DNA of 64,000 bases from positions 25,758,852 through 25,822,851 of the forward strand of contig NC_056040.1 in the NCBI RefSeq assembly GCF_004379255.2, written 5' to 3'. This document shows positions 1 to 10,821 of this stretch, piece after piece. The stretch is from Salvia splendens. Its lineage: Eukaryota; Streptophyta; Magnoliopsida; Lamiales; Lamiaceae. Position 1 is the stretch's first letter. Every line of letters begins with the position of its first letter. The notes beneath the pieces are model-generated. The model was given only the letters and a program-made list of their open reading frames with translations. It searched no databases and had not been told where the DNA came from. Both the position numbers and the translations under genes were made by a program.

Positions 1-383
1 TATCATTATGCACACATATTTAGGGAGTATTATTGGGATTATTGATTGAGAATGAAACGGTTGTTTCGTAATTATGGTAATGAATTCATTGTGATTGAGA
101 ATTCAATTTGTATGTATGCATATGTTGATTATGTTGAATCAATATAGACGTTTCAATATTTGGCTGATGCATTGATACAAATTGAAATGTGAAATTGATG
201 ATTCCATTGATTATGTATTATGCACGTTATATTTTAACGTCAAAAGTTTAGGAATTGAATAATCAATTCATATAAACTCTCTCAATTAATTGGCTAATTA
301 ATTAGGAATTAAGAATTCTTTTTGAGAATTCAATTAAAGTTTTAAATTCAATAATTTTGGTGCATCATGTTCCTTTATTGATG

Positions 384-985
384 TGTGTATTTTGATGCGG
401 ATATTAGTTGGCCCAAAGGAAGATTAATATTTAGCACGAGATGCACACATACCTTTGGTGATAAATACATGACAATTATTCAGTTTTGTGTAAGTAGTGT
501 GATGCCAAGGTGGACATTACTTGACATGATTTTATTGTCAGTGTTTGATCACTATAGAAAGGTTACCACTTACAAGTTCATATTACTGTCCAAAGACTTG
601 ATGTGAATGTTGTGCTCGATACCTCACCATAATTTACTTATATTCAAATTAGATTAGTCGAAACAAGACGTTGCAAAAGTAGCACCTCTTCTCTAGACTT
701 CTTTATTGCGACTGTTAGGACGGTGATGTGTGTGTGGTATTTTAATGCGGATATTAGTCAGCCCAAATGAAGATTAATATTTGACACGAGATACACATAT
801 ACCTGTGGCGATAAATGGGTGACAATTATCCATTTTTTGTGTAAGTAATTGTGATGCCCAAAGGTGGACATTACTTGACATAATCTTATTGTCAGTGTTT
901 GATCACTACAAAGAGGTTGTCACTTACAAGTTCATATTACTGTCCAAAGACTTGATATGAATGTTGTGCCGGTACCTCGAGATGT
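384..985 (+). repeat. Internal tandem repeat in the copia leader, copy 1
   Basis: Two diverged units, about 384-640 and 726-985, share a common order of blocks: GCGGATATTAGT, GGAAGATTAATATTT, CACGAGAT, GTGGACATTACTTGACAT, TGTTTGATCACTA and CAAAGACTTGAT. The spacing is near 342 bp. The same pair recurs in the duplicate copy at 7668-8265. No coding sense is visible; it lies between the presumed LTR and gag. Confidence 0.75.
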
Positions 986-1155
986 TACCTTTTTATTTGA
1001 ATTTTATTATGTGAGCATGACAACTATTTCGGTTTTGGTTCTCTATTATGTCATTATATATGCTCCTACAACTTCTTCCAACGTGAACAATATGTCAGTG
1101 TTGAATGTGTCAAATTTTAAGGATTGAAAAGATTATATTTTGATCTCTAGGTTGC

Positions 1156-1755
1156 ATGGATCTGGATTACGCACTAATAATTGAGCAACCTGCTTCTCCT
1201 ACGGATGATAATACTTCTAATCAAAGGAGAAACTATGAGAAGTGGGAATACTCGAATTACGTAAGCCTGCTGATCATTAGGTATAGTATCCCAGAAGCCT
1301 TTCGAGGCACTGCATCTGATTATATCGGTAAGGCCGGTGAATACCTTGCCAAAATTAAGGAACGTTTTGCTAAAAACGTTAAGGCTGAGACAGTCATGCT
1401 TGATCTCAATAAAGTATAAGGGCAAGGGCAAGGGAGCACATTATGAAAATGTCTCATGTTTTTTCACTTAAGCTTGAATTCTAGACTTGCTTGTGCATTT
1501 GGTGTTGCACATCTGGTCAGTATCTTAAGATATAAAGTAAAGGGCATTAAGAAAATGTGTATTGAGAATGCTGTTATGGATAAGAGTTCATCACAAAAGA
1601 AACAACATAAGGATAATGATAGTTGTTTCTTTTGTGGCAAACATGGATATAAAAAGAAGAATTGTAAATATCACTCATGGCGTGCAAAGGAAGTTACATT
1701 CTTGTTTTGGTATGTTCTGAAGTTAATTTGGCTTCAGTCCCTAATGATAATTGGT
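1156..1755 (+). pseudogene. Ty1-copia gag remnant (copy 1)
   Basis: An 87-aa stretch from 1156 resembles the copia gag capsid region, with landmarks NYEKWEYSN, SIPEAFRG and AGEYLAKIKERF. It ends in a TAA at 1417-1419. A second open segment at 1456-1761 carries a nucleocapsid zinc knuckle starting CFFCGKHGYKKKNC; the histidine expected after the glycine is tyrosine, so the CCHC motif is degenerate. Stops and a frame change separate the pieces, so no functional Gag is made. The following NWW at about 1750 matches the start of the protease region, after which this copy is cut off. Confidence 0.75.
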
Positions 1756-1936
1756 GGGTAGATCTGATGCTACTACTCACATAAGGTTATCAAATCACAA
1801 TTCAAGACTGTTTGAGGTGCCGAAAGTCAATTGATGGTGAAAGATACATCTAAGTATGATATGACAAATCAATGGAAGTATAGGCTATTGAGCATTGTAG
1901 ATTGTTATTAAAAACTGTAATTTTTCTGGTTTTGAA

Positions 1937-2272
1937 GGATAAACTCATATGTGTAGAATGATAAACTCATATGTGTAGAATGATAAACTCAGAAGTAGAA
2001 ACAAAGATTGAGATGAAAGGGAGAATTTTATTCACAAACTCCAATCAATGAATATAAGCAATACACGAGCTAACTATTTATACAAGAAGCAAGATATTTT
2101 CAAGAAACAACCAACTAACTTCCTAACTAACTCCATGCTGGCTGGATGCTCGGTCATTGACAGCTGGATGCTAAGTCAGCCGACTTCACGCGTCATGCAA
2201 TTCTCTTTTATTCCATGCACACGCATCCTTCTCTTCTTTGCTTCATGCACGATTCACTCTATATCTTTCACA
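1937..2272 (-). repeat. 3' LTR of copia element A (left, end-truncated)
   Basis: It matches 6738-7080 at about 97% by eye and ends CTTTCACA at 2272. The outer terminus present in the other LTR (TGTGAAAAAT) is missing, and host sequence GAAGGAT joins directly at ATAAACTC. The outer part contains a short tandem repeat of the unit GATAAACTCATATGTGTAGA. Confidence 0.85.
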
Positions 2273-2285
2273 TGCCCCTTCAAGA
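2273..2285 (-). other. Polypurine tract of copia element A
   Basis: Read on the minus strand this is CTTGAAGGGGCA, immediately before the LTR start TGTGAAAG. It is the expected plus-strand priming site and overlaps the presumed end of the polyprotein. Confidence 0.7.
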
Positions 2286-5200
2286 TGGATTGTAGAGGCT
2301 TTCAAAATTCATCTTGCTAAGTATAGAATGAAAAGCCATAGGCCCTAATGGCTTGGTAAATATATCAGCCACCTGCAGATTATTTCTGATATGCAAAGGC
2401 TTAATAACTCATTCCAAAAACCTTTCTCTCATGGTGTGGCAATCTATCTCAATATGTTTTGTTCTTTCATGAAACACTGGGTTAGAACAAATGTATATGG
2501 ATGATTGGTTGTCACAATATAGAGGCACGACTTTATCAACCTTCACTCCAAAATCAGCAAGGAGAGCCACTGCCCATACCACTTCACAAGTAGCTTGAGC
2601 CATGGCTCTATACTCAGCCTCTGCTGAAGATCTTGAAATGGTATTATGCTTTTTGGACTTCCAAGATATCAAGGAGCTTCCTAGATACAAACAATAGCCT
2701 GCCATCGATTTCCTTGTGTCTTGGCATGATGCCCAATCTGCATCAGAAAAGATGCTCAGATTCATCTTGCCGCTGCTGGAGTAAAACAAGCTGTGGCCTG
2801 GAGATCCTTTCAAGTATTTTAGGATCTTCTCTGCAGCTTCCCAGTGTTCATCAGTAGGATTTGCTACATATTGACTTAGCTTGTGCACAACAAAAGTCAC
2901 ATCAGGTCTAGTGATGCACAAATATAGTAATCTGCCAATCAACCTTCTATATTTTGATGCATCTTAAATAGGCTTTCCTGAATCCACTCTCAATTTCTTC
3001 AAAGGATCCATAGGCACTGCAGAAGGTTTGCATCCCATCATTCTCGTGTCTTTCAACAAGTCCATTATGTATTTTCTTTGAGATATTAGAATGTCTTTCT
3101 TGTTTCTGGCGATTTCAACTCCAAGGAAATATTTAGGGACTCCTAGATCCTTGAACTTGAAGTGTTGGGAGAGATAATTCTTGAAGCTTTCTGTCATCTC
3201 AGGATCAGTGGTGGCCACCAATATATCATCAACATACACCACAATGCCAAAGAAACCATTGTTGTCATGTTTGAAGAAGAAAGAGTGGTCTGATGCAGAC
3301 TGTTGCAGACCAAAACCCTTCAAGACTTCGGAGAATTTCAAGTACCATTGCCTAGATGCTTGTTTCAAGCCATATAGAGACTTCTTTAGCTTGCAAACCA
3401 GTGTGGATTGAGATGTTGCCCCTTCAACAGTCTGCCAGTCCACAACATACCCCGGTGGAAGAGTCATGTATATATCCTCTTCTAAGTCTCCATAGAGAAA
3501 GGCATTATTTATATCTAGATGTGTCAATGACCATCATTTTCTTGCTGCCAAAGCCAATAGAAGCTTTACTGTTGTCAACTTTGCAACAGGAGAGAAAGTG
3601 TCTAAGAAGTCCACACCCTCCAATTGAGTGAAGCCTTTGGCTACGAGTCTTGCTTTAAACCTTTCTACAGATGCATCAGGGTTATACTTCACTTTGTAGA
3701 CCCATTTACAGTCAATGGGTATCTTCCCGGATGGCAATACTGTAACGAACCATGTCTCAGTTCTCAAGAAAGCAGCCAATTCCTCTTGCATTGCTTGCTG
3801 CCACTCAGGATATTGGGAGGCTTGGCTATATGTGGTAGGTTCATACACAGCAGACATGAGGATTATATACTTGAGATATTCTGGAGAAAGTTTGGATAGG
3901 CTGAAGTATGAAGAGATGGGATAAGGAGTGCTTGAACTGACAGAATTGCAGATGAAGTCAGTCAAGTGGGATGGTGGTTTTATGTTTCTTCCAGTTCTGG
4001 AGGTAGTTGGAACTGAAACATTAGTGTTTGGGCAAGGTATAGGTGGAGTAGAATGATCTGAGGTTGAAGGAGAGTCAGTAGAGTTTGTTGGGATATCAGT
4101 AGATGTAGGTGAGGGATCTGCTGCATCAGATGAGATAGAAATTGGAAAGATGGCTGAAGGTAAGTGAGATAGAGGAAAAATATTCTCATGGAAAATATCA
4201 TCCCTTGTGATGAATTCTTGCATATTTATCAAATCTAAAACCTTATATCCTCTGAAATCTGAGGGATATCCCAGAAGAATGCACTTGATTGCTCTAGGTG
4301 AAAACTTATCTCTGCCCCTTTGTAAAGTGGAGGCATAACATAAGCATCCAATCACTTTAAGATGGGAATATGAGGGTGGTTTCTGGAAAAGAATTTGGAA
4401 AGAAGTCAGATTGTGTGGTAGAACTTTGGATGGAATTCTGTTTATTAGATAGGAGGCACTAAGAATACAGTCCCCCCAGAAATGGATAGGCAAGTGAGAT
4501 TGGAATAGGAGACTCCTAGCAACATTAAGAAGATGCTGGTGTTTTCTTTTTACCCGGGCGTTTTGTTGAGGAGTCTTAACACATGAATGCTGCACTACAG
4601 TCCCAAAGGAAGAGTAGAGAGAGGGGATGTTGAATTCAGGCGCATTATCACAACGAATGGCCTTGATTTTCTTTCCAAATTGGGTGGACACAGTGTTAAA
4701 AAACTGAGGCAAAATGGCTGCAGCATCTGACTTGTTTTGCATCAGAAAAGTCCAAACGAATCTAGAGCAATCATCAACCAATGTGAGGAAATATTTGAAA
4801 CCTTGGTTGGTAGGGGGATTGAAGGGACCCCAAGTATCACAATGGATCAAGTCAAAACAATTTTCTGCTATGTTATCTGACCTCATGAAAGAGAGGTGCT
4901 TCTGTTTTGCAAGGGACAGATTTCACATAAAGAGGGAGCAGTTTTATTGATGAAAGGAAGTACATCAGACATAGGTTTTAGTTTGCTATATGATAAATGC
5001 CCCAATCTCTTGTGCCATGTATCAATACTAACAACAAAATTGGCACAAGGAGCAACAAAAGAAGCTGAAAAAGAAGAAGAATCTGAAGCAGTTGGTGGAG
5101 AAGAAATGGCAGAGCCTTTGTTTTCTGTAGAGTCAGAAATATCCAAAGTGTAGAGGTTGCCTATTCTGCTACCCCTCCCAATCACAATTGCCGGAGAAAC

Positions 5201-6655
5201 GCCCTGAATTTCAAAGGAAATGTGATTAAAAACAACATTACACTTGAGTGAAGAGGTTAAGGAGCTTATAGAAATGAGATTGGAGGTAAAGCTAGGGACA
5301 CAAAGAACCGAGGCAAGAGTAATGGATGAGCTGAGAGTTATGGAACCAATGTGTGTAACTGGTGCGGTGGCACCATTTGGAAGATGAACAGAAGCACTTT
5401 TAATGGCAGTATAGCTATCAAACATGGACAAATCACAACATACATGATGTGTAGCCCCTGTGTCTAATAGCCACTGTGGATTTTGTATAATAACTGAAGC
5501 AACAAAAGGTATGAAGGAGATAGTACCTGTGAATGAAGTACAATTTGTGGATGGTGAAGGATTGTTTAGTGCGGCTGAAGGAGGAGGTGTTGGTGAGGAT
5601 AGAGTGGCAGAAGAAAGCTGAGTCTGCAAAAGATGAATCAGCTGCTGACATTGTTCCGAAGATGGTATGGCAGCTCCATTGGATATTTCACACGAATCTT
5701 CAAAACTATTCTCCACAAAATTCACTGATTTGGAGAAATTGTTCTCCTTAACAATCGGTTTCCCTCTTCCTTTGCCAAAAGTAGGAGGAAATCCATCAAG
5801 CACAAAGCATCTATCAACCGTGTGATAGGTCTTCCCACAGTGAGAGCACATCTTGTTGTTTCTATTGAATGATTGAGCAGCATTGGCAGAATATAACTGC
5901 TCACTCATCGAAGGATTGACAGCAGAAATAGGAGATGAATTTCCATCAATTGTGCGTTGCCTCTCTTCATGCAAAACAAGAGGGAACACCTTGGATAAAG
6001 GAGGTGTAGGAATCATAGACAAGATACTTGACCGAATCTGAGAGAAGCTGGGGTTAAGCCCGATCAAAAACTGCATGCTACACTCTTCTTCCTGGTATGT
6101 GTGCCACTTTGATGCAATATTGCATCGACATGTGCCACAAACACACCAAGCAATAGGCTGTGAATGCCTGTACTCATCCCAAATTATCCTCAAATTTGTG
6201 AAATAAGTGTTGACATCATCATTTCCTTGCATAAGAGACATAATCTTCTGCCTCAACTGATATGCACGAGCTGTATCAAGCTGTGAAAACCAATCGCGCA
6301 AATCTGACCAGATTTCATGCGCATTATCAATATACATGATGCTCGAACAGATCTGAGGTGAGATGGAGTTGCGAAGCCATGATACAACCATACTATTGCA
6401 TCGGAGCCACGCCGGGAACAATAGATCATCATCGGCCGGTTGAAGAAGAACTCCATTAACAAATGCAATTTTATTCTTCGCTAACAAAGCCGTGGTGATC
6501 GATCTGCTCCAGTTCATGTAGTTTGATACAGTGGGAACGTGAGGGACCAGCTGGAAGCTAGGATTATCACTCGGATGGAGGTAATAAGGACTCGAAGTAT
6601 CCTCCATTGGAGAAACTGCAGGTGGATTTCCACCGCGTGGATTGCGAGCCGCCAT
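2280..6655 (-). pseudogene. Gag-Pol polyprotein of copia element A (three stops, one frameshift)
   Basis: Reading from the ATG at 6655: copia-type N-terminal gag domain (SPYYLHPSDNPS), zinc knuckle CSHCGKTYHTVDRC, protease LLDTGATHHVC, integrase, reverse transcriptase with YVDD, and RNase H (SAEAEYRAMAQATCE). Defects: a frameshift near 4886 in the pre-integrase region; in-frame TGA at 3534, between LAARK and WSLTHLD; TAA at 2964, between SGKPI and DASKY; and TGA at 2409, just before VIKPLH. In the integrase the catalytic glutamate of the usual GVVERKHQ is lysine (ARVKRKHQ, codon 4548-4550), which alone should abolish integration. The motif assignments are firm; lineage within Copia is not assigned. 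Confidence 0.92.
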
Positions 6656-6726
6656 TGATGAAGAAGAACGAGAGATGTTGAAGGGGAGCGGAAGCGAAGA
6701 GAAACGATCAATTATGATCGATTGTC

Positions 6727-6737
6727 TACTGATACCA
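6727..6737 (-). other. Primer-binding site of copia element A
   Basis: On the minus strand this reads TGGTATCAGTA, directly after the LTR terminus CACA. It matches the 3' end of plant initiator tRNA-Met (TGGTATCAGAGC) over the first nine bases, the usual copia primer. Confidence 0.85.
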
Positions 6738-7080
6738 TGTGAAAAATGATAAACTCATATGTGTAGAATGATAAACTCATATGTGTAGAACGATAAACTC
6801 AGAAGTAGAAACAGAGATTGAGATGAAAGGGGGAATTTTATTCACAAACTCATCAATGAATACAAGCAATACACGAGCTAGCTATTTATACAAGGAGCAA
6901 GATATTTTCGAGAAACAACCAACTAACTTCCTAACTAACTCCATGCTGACTGGATGCTCGATCATTGACAGCTGGATGCTAAGTCAGCCGACTTCACGCC
7001 TCATGCAATTCTCTTTTATTCCATGCACACGCATCCTTCTCTTCTTTGCTTCATGCACGATTCACTCTATATCTTTCACA
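6738..7080 (-). repeat. 5' LTR of copia element A (right, complete)
   Basis: The 343-bp LTR is bounded by TGTGAAAA at 6738 and CTTTCACA at 7080, and abuts the primer-binding site. Against the left LTR it differs at about ten bases plus a 2-bp indel, so the insertion is fairly recent but not new. Confidence 0.9.
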
Positions 7081-7667
7081 TTGAGAATTCATGGTTACGT
7101 GTTTGGTTATTTTAGTCTATGTAAAATTTTGCAAATTGTATATTCATGTTCGGTGAATAAGGTTTATATTCTTGCTTGTTATGTGAATCCATAATGTTAA
7201 GGATTTGGTTTTGAGAATTGTTTATTACGTGTGTTGACTTTGGTTATAGAAGTTGATAATATATGCCTTTGCGGTATCGTTTATTATTTTGTGGAATTAT
7301 CATTATGCACGCATATTTAGGGAGTATTATTGGGATTATTGATTGAGAATGAAACGGTTGTTTCGTAATTATGGTAATGAATTCATTGTGATTGAGAATT
7401 CTGTATGTATGTTGATGTTGAATCAATATAGACGTTTCAATATTTGGCTGATGCATCGATACAAATTGAAATGTGAAATTGATGATTCCATTGATTATGT
7501 ATTATGCATGTTATATTTTAACGTCAAAAGTTTAGGAATTGAATAATCAATTCATATAAACTCTCTCAATTAATTGGCTAATTAATTAGGAATTAAGAAT
7601 TCTTTTTGAGAATTCAATTAAAGTTTTAAATTCAATAATTTTGGTGCATCATGTTCCTGTATTGATG

Positions 7668-8265
7668 TGTGTATTTTAATGCGGATATTAGTTGGCCCAA
7701 AGGAAGATTAATATTTGGCACGAGATGCACACATACCTTTGGTGATAAATACGTGACAATTATTCAGTTTTGTGTAAGTAGTGTGATGCCAATGTGGACA
7801 TTACTTGACATGATTTTATTGTCAGTGTTTGATCACTATAGAAAGGTTACCACTTACAAGTTCATATTACTGTCCAAAGACTTGATGTGAATGTTGTGCT
7901 CGATACCTCGCCATATTTTACTAATATTCAAATTAGATTAGTCGAAACAAGACGTTGCAAAAGTAGCACCTCTTCTCTAGACTTCTTTATTGCGACTGCT
8001 AGGACGGTGATGTGTGTGTGGTATTTTAATGCAGATATTAGTCGGCCCAAAGGAAGATTAATATTTGACACGAGATACACATATACCTGTGGCGATAAAT
8101 GGGTGACAATTATCCATTTTTTGTGTAAGTAATTGTGATGCCCAAAGGTGGACATTACTTGACATAATCTTATTGTCAGTGTTTGATCACTACAAAGAGG
8201 TTGTCACTTATAAGTTCATATTACTGTCAAAAGACTTGATATGAATGTTGTGCCGGTACCTCGAG
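7668..8265 (+). repeat. Internal tandem repeat in the copia leader, copy 2
   Basis: This is the same two-unit repeat as at 384-985, with units near 7668-7910 and 8010-8265, sharing GATATTAGT, GTGGACATTACTTGACAT and TGTTTGATCACTA. Both window copies carry both units, so the internal repeat predates the large duplication. Confidence 0.75.
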
Positions 8266-8439
8266 ATGTTACCTTTTTATTTGAATTTTATTATGTGAGC
8301 ATGACAACTATTTCGGTTTTGGTTCTCTATTATGTCATGATATATGCTCCTACAGCTTCTTCCAACGTGAACAATATGTCAGTGTTGAATGGGCCAAATT
8401 TTAAGGATTGAAAAGATTATATTTTGATCTCTAGGTTGC

Positions 8440-9370
8440 ATGGATCTGGATTACGCACTAATAATTGAGCAACCTGCTTCTCCTACGGATGATAATACTT
8501 CTAATCAAAGGAGAAACTATGAGAAGTGGGAATACTCGAATTGCGTAAGCCTGCTGATCATTAGGTATAGTATCCTAGAAGCCTTTCGAGGCACCGCATC
8601 TGATTATATCGGTAAGGCCGGTGAATACCTTGCCAAAATTAAGGAACGTTTTGCTAAAAACGTTAAGGCTGAGACAGTCATGCTTGATCTCAATAAAGTA
8701 TAAGGGCAAGGGCAAGGGCAAGGGAGCACATTATGAAAATGTCTCATGTTTTTTCACTTAAGCTTGAATTCTAGACTTGCTTGTGCATTTGGTGTTGCAC
8801 ATCTGGTCAGTATCTCAAGATATAAAGTAAAGGGCATTAAGAAAATGTGTATTGAGAATGCTGTTATGGATAAGAGTTCATCACAAAAAAACAACATAAG
8901 GATAATGATAGTTGTTTCTTTTGTGGCAAACATGGATATAAAAAGAAGAATTGTAAATATCACGCATGGCGTGCAAAGGAAGTTACATTCTTGTTTTGGT
9001 ATGTTCTGAAGTTAATTTGGCTTCAGTCCCTAATGATAATTGGTGGGTAGATCTGATGCTACTACTCACATAAGGTTATCAATTCACAATTCAAGACTGT
9101 CTGAGGTGCCGAAAGTCAATTGATGGTGAAAGATACATCTAAGTATGATATGACAAATCAATGGAAGTATAGGCTATTGAGCATTGTAGATTGTTATTAA
9201 AAACTGGAATTTTTCTAGTTTTGAAGGATACTTTATTGTACTGTATTTAAGATAGAATTTGGTTTCAATTTCTACTTTCGACGGATTTGGTTTCTCTTGT
9301 TCATTTAGAAATAGTAAGTTTCTTCCTTAAAATAATTCTAGTATTGGGGGCTCTTTTTCCTTAAGTGTCT
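8440..9370 (+). pseudogene. Copia gag and protease-region remnant (copy 2)
   Basis: The capsid fragment at 8440-8703 is nearly identical to copy 1. A one-base loss in the AAAAAA run near 8886 relative to copy 1 shifts the frame of the zinc-knuckle region. From 9030 the reading NWWVDLM, then CLRCRKSIDGERYI and SISTFDGFGFSCSFRNSKF (interrupted by stops), matches the copia protease and the segment before the GAG-pre-integrase domain. The solo LTR then interrupts it at 9373. Confidence 0.75.
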
Positions 9371-9373
9371 GTG

Positions 9374-10816
9374 TGATACGCTCGGATTTTTCACTGTTTT
9401 AAGGCCTTTATTTGGTCCGTTTTTAATGTCAAAATCACAATTCATGCCCATATTTTGCATATTTTCTCTATTTTGGTATCTTGACGTGTTTTGTGAGATT
9501 TATGCATATTTGAGCCTAAAAAGACAGCAAAAAGTTGAAATAGGAAATCTGGAGCATTCAAGATGCCCAGCGGTCCGCTGCAACACGCACAGCGACCGCC
9601 GAACCAGTAGCGTTCCGCTCCGGAGAAAGTTGTGCTGAAACAAAGAACACGCCCAGCGACCGCTGGGGAGTGGGCAGCGACCGCTCGAAGAGTTTCCGAA
9701 GCTACGGGACTATTCACAGCGACCACTGCAATACAGTGTAGCGACCGCTATCCAAGAGGCAGAGGCTACGGATCAATGTGCAGCGACCGCTGGCCAAGGT
9801 ACAGCGGCCCGCTACAAAAAAGCGGCACACGAATTTTACCTACCTTTTCCCCAAGATTTACCAAACTTAGCCACCTTTTACCTTATTTCATGCTGCTCGA
9901 TTTTTCCCCTATAAATATCCCCTTAAACCTCTTCATTAGTATCCTCTTTTTCCCTTATAATTCTAGAGCATAAATTTGAAAGTTCTTCATTGTGCAAGGG
10001 GTTGAAGAAGGAAGCAAGAGATCATCAAAGAGCTACAAGGATTCAACCTTTGGGTTTTATTAGCTTTAGTTCTTATGTTTATTTTGTCTTCCCTACAATC
10101 TATGTTTTTAGCTTATTCAAATATGTGTAACTAAATTCATAGGATTCTAGGGATGTGTTAGTAACGACTTTGGTTATACAATTCCGTTTTCTATTTAATA
10201 TCCGTTTTGTTTTTACTTCGTTTCTTCCCTAAGTTGTTCCATAATACTTCACGTTTGAGTGACACATTCGGTGATGATTATATATAACTTGCTACATAAT
10301 CGTGAGAGGTGGTTAGCGAGTTAGATCCACTTAGTAGACACCACAATTAGCTTCACTTAAAACGGCACTGGTAATTGAGAGTGAGGACTTTTCAAGGGTC
10401 TTAGGAGCTTTTAGGAGTTACGGATCTAGGATTGACAACCCTAGTGTTAGTAGTCTACGCTTGTACCGCATGGGCAAAACTTATGTGACTCGTTCTATCG
10501 AAGTATAAACTGTGCTAGGGTATTGTAGTTGGAATTTGTATAACCATAACTGTGAACGCACATCCCTGGAATTCTCTTATCTCTCATATTTTTACCTCTT
10601 TAATTATTTGCAATTAGTTGTTTATTGCTTTCAAACTGTTTTTAGTTTTCAAAATCTCCAAAACTTTCAGTTTTCCAAATAGTGAACGAAGCTTAGTAGA
10701 AGGTAGCCAATTTGTGATTGTTTTCCCTGTGTTCGATATCCGATACTGACCTTTAGCTATACTATATATACTATGTATACTTGCAGGTTTATTTAGTGCT
10801 AATAAAAAGTGCATCA
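9374..10816 (+). mobile_element. Solo LTR, 1443 bp, inserted in the old copia pol
   Basis: It begins TGATACGCTC and ends AGTGCATCA, the TG...CA form of an LTR. The flanks are CTGTG (9369-9373) and CTATG (10817-10821), a 5-bp target-site duplication with one substitution. Removing the element rejoins the copia reading (…SVC / DNLCKL…). It holds a TATA-like CTATAAATAT at 9910 and a GC-rich array of AGCGACCGC motifs at 9590-9790. No internal coding region or second LTR is present, so it is a solo LTR. Superfamily is not determined; size and ends would suit Ty3. Confidence 0.85.
9567..9815 (+). repeat. Dispersed AGCGACCGC motif array in the solo LTR
   Basis: AGCGACCGC occurs five times, plus one AGCGACCAC, within about 200 bp just upstream of the TATA-like box, along with related CAGCGGTCCGC and CAGCGGCCCGC. 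Spacing is irregular, so it is not a simple tandem repeat. The position suits clustered promoter elements of the LTR (inference). Confidence 0.6.
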
Positions 10817-10821
10817 CTATG

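Larger units (their letters stand above)
1..1940 (+). mobile_element. Leader and gag segment of an old Ty1-copia element, duplicate copy 1
   Basis: This segment matches 7298-9229 almost base for base over its whole length, with scattered substitutions and small indels such as a 6-bp difference in a GGGCAA run. It holds an AT-rich leader with an internal tandem repeat, then gag. It starts before the window and stops abruptly at 1940, where the other copy continues into protease. At the stop it joins the left LTR of the minus-strand copia element through shared bases GATA. I read it as the upstream copy of a 7.29-kb tandem duplication. Confidence 0.8.
1937..7080 (-). mobile_element. Ty1-copia LTR retrotransposon A, minus strand
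   Basis: This is a full-length copia element read on the minus strand: 5' LTR at right (6738-7080), primer-binding site, gag-pol, polypurine tract and 3' LTR at left (1937-2272). The right end is clean (CTTTCACA at 7080). The left LTR lacks its terminal 11 bp or so, and no target-site duplication flanks the element; both facts are explained if 1940/1941 is a duplication junction. The LTRs differ at about ten substitutions and one indel by eye. The polyprotein has three nonsense codons and a frameshift, so the copy is not autonomous. Confidence 0.9.
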
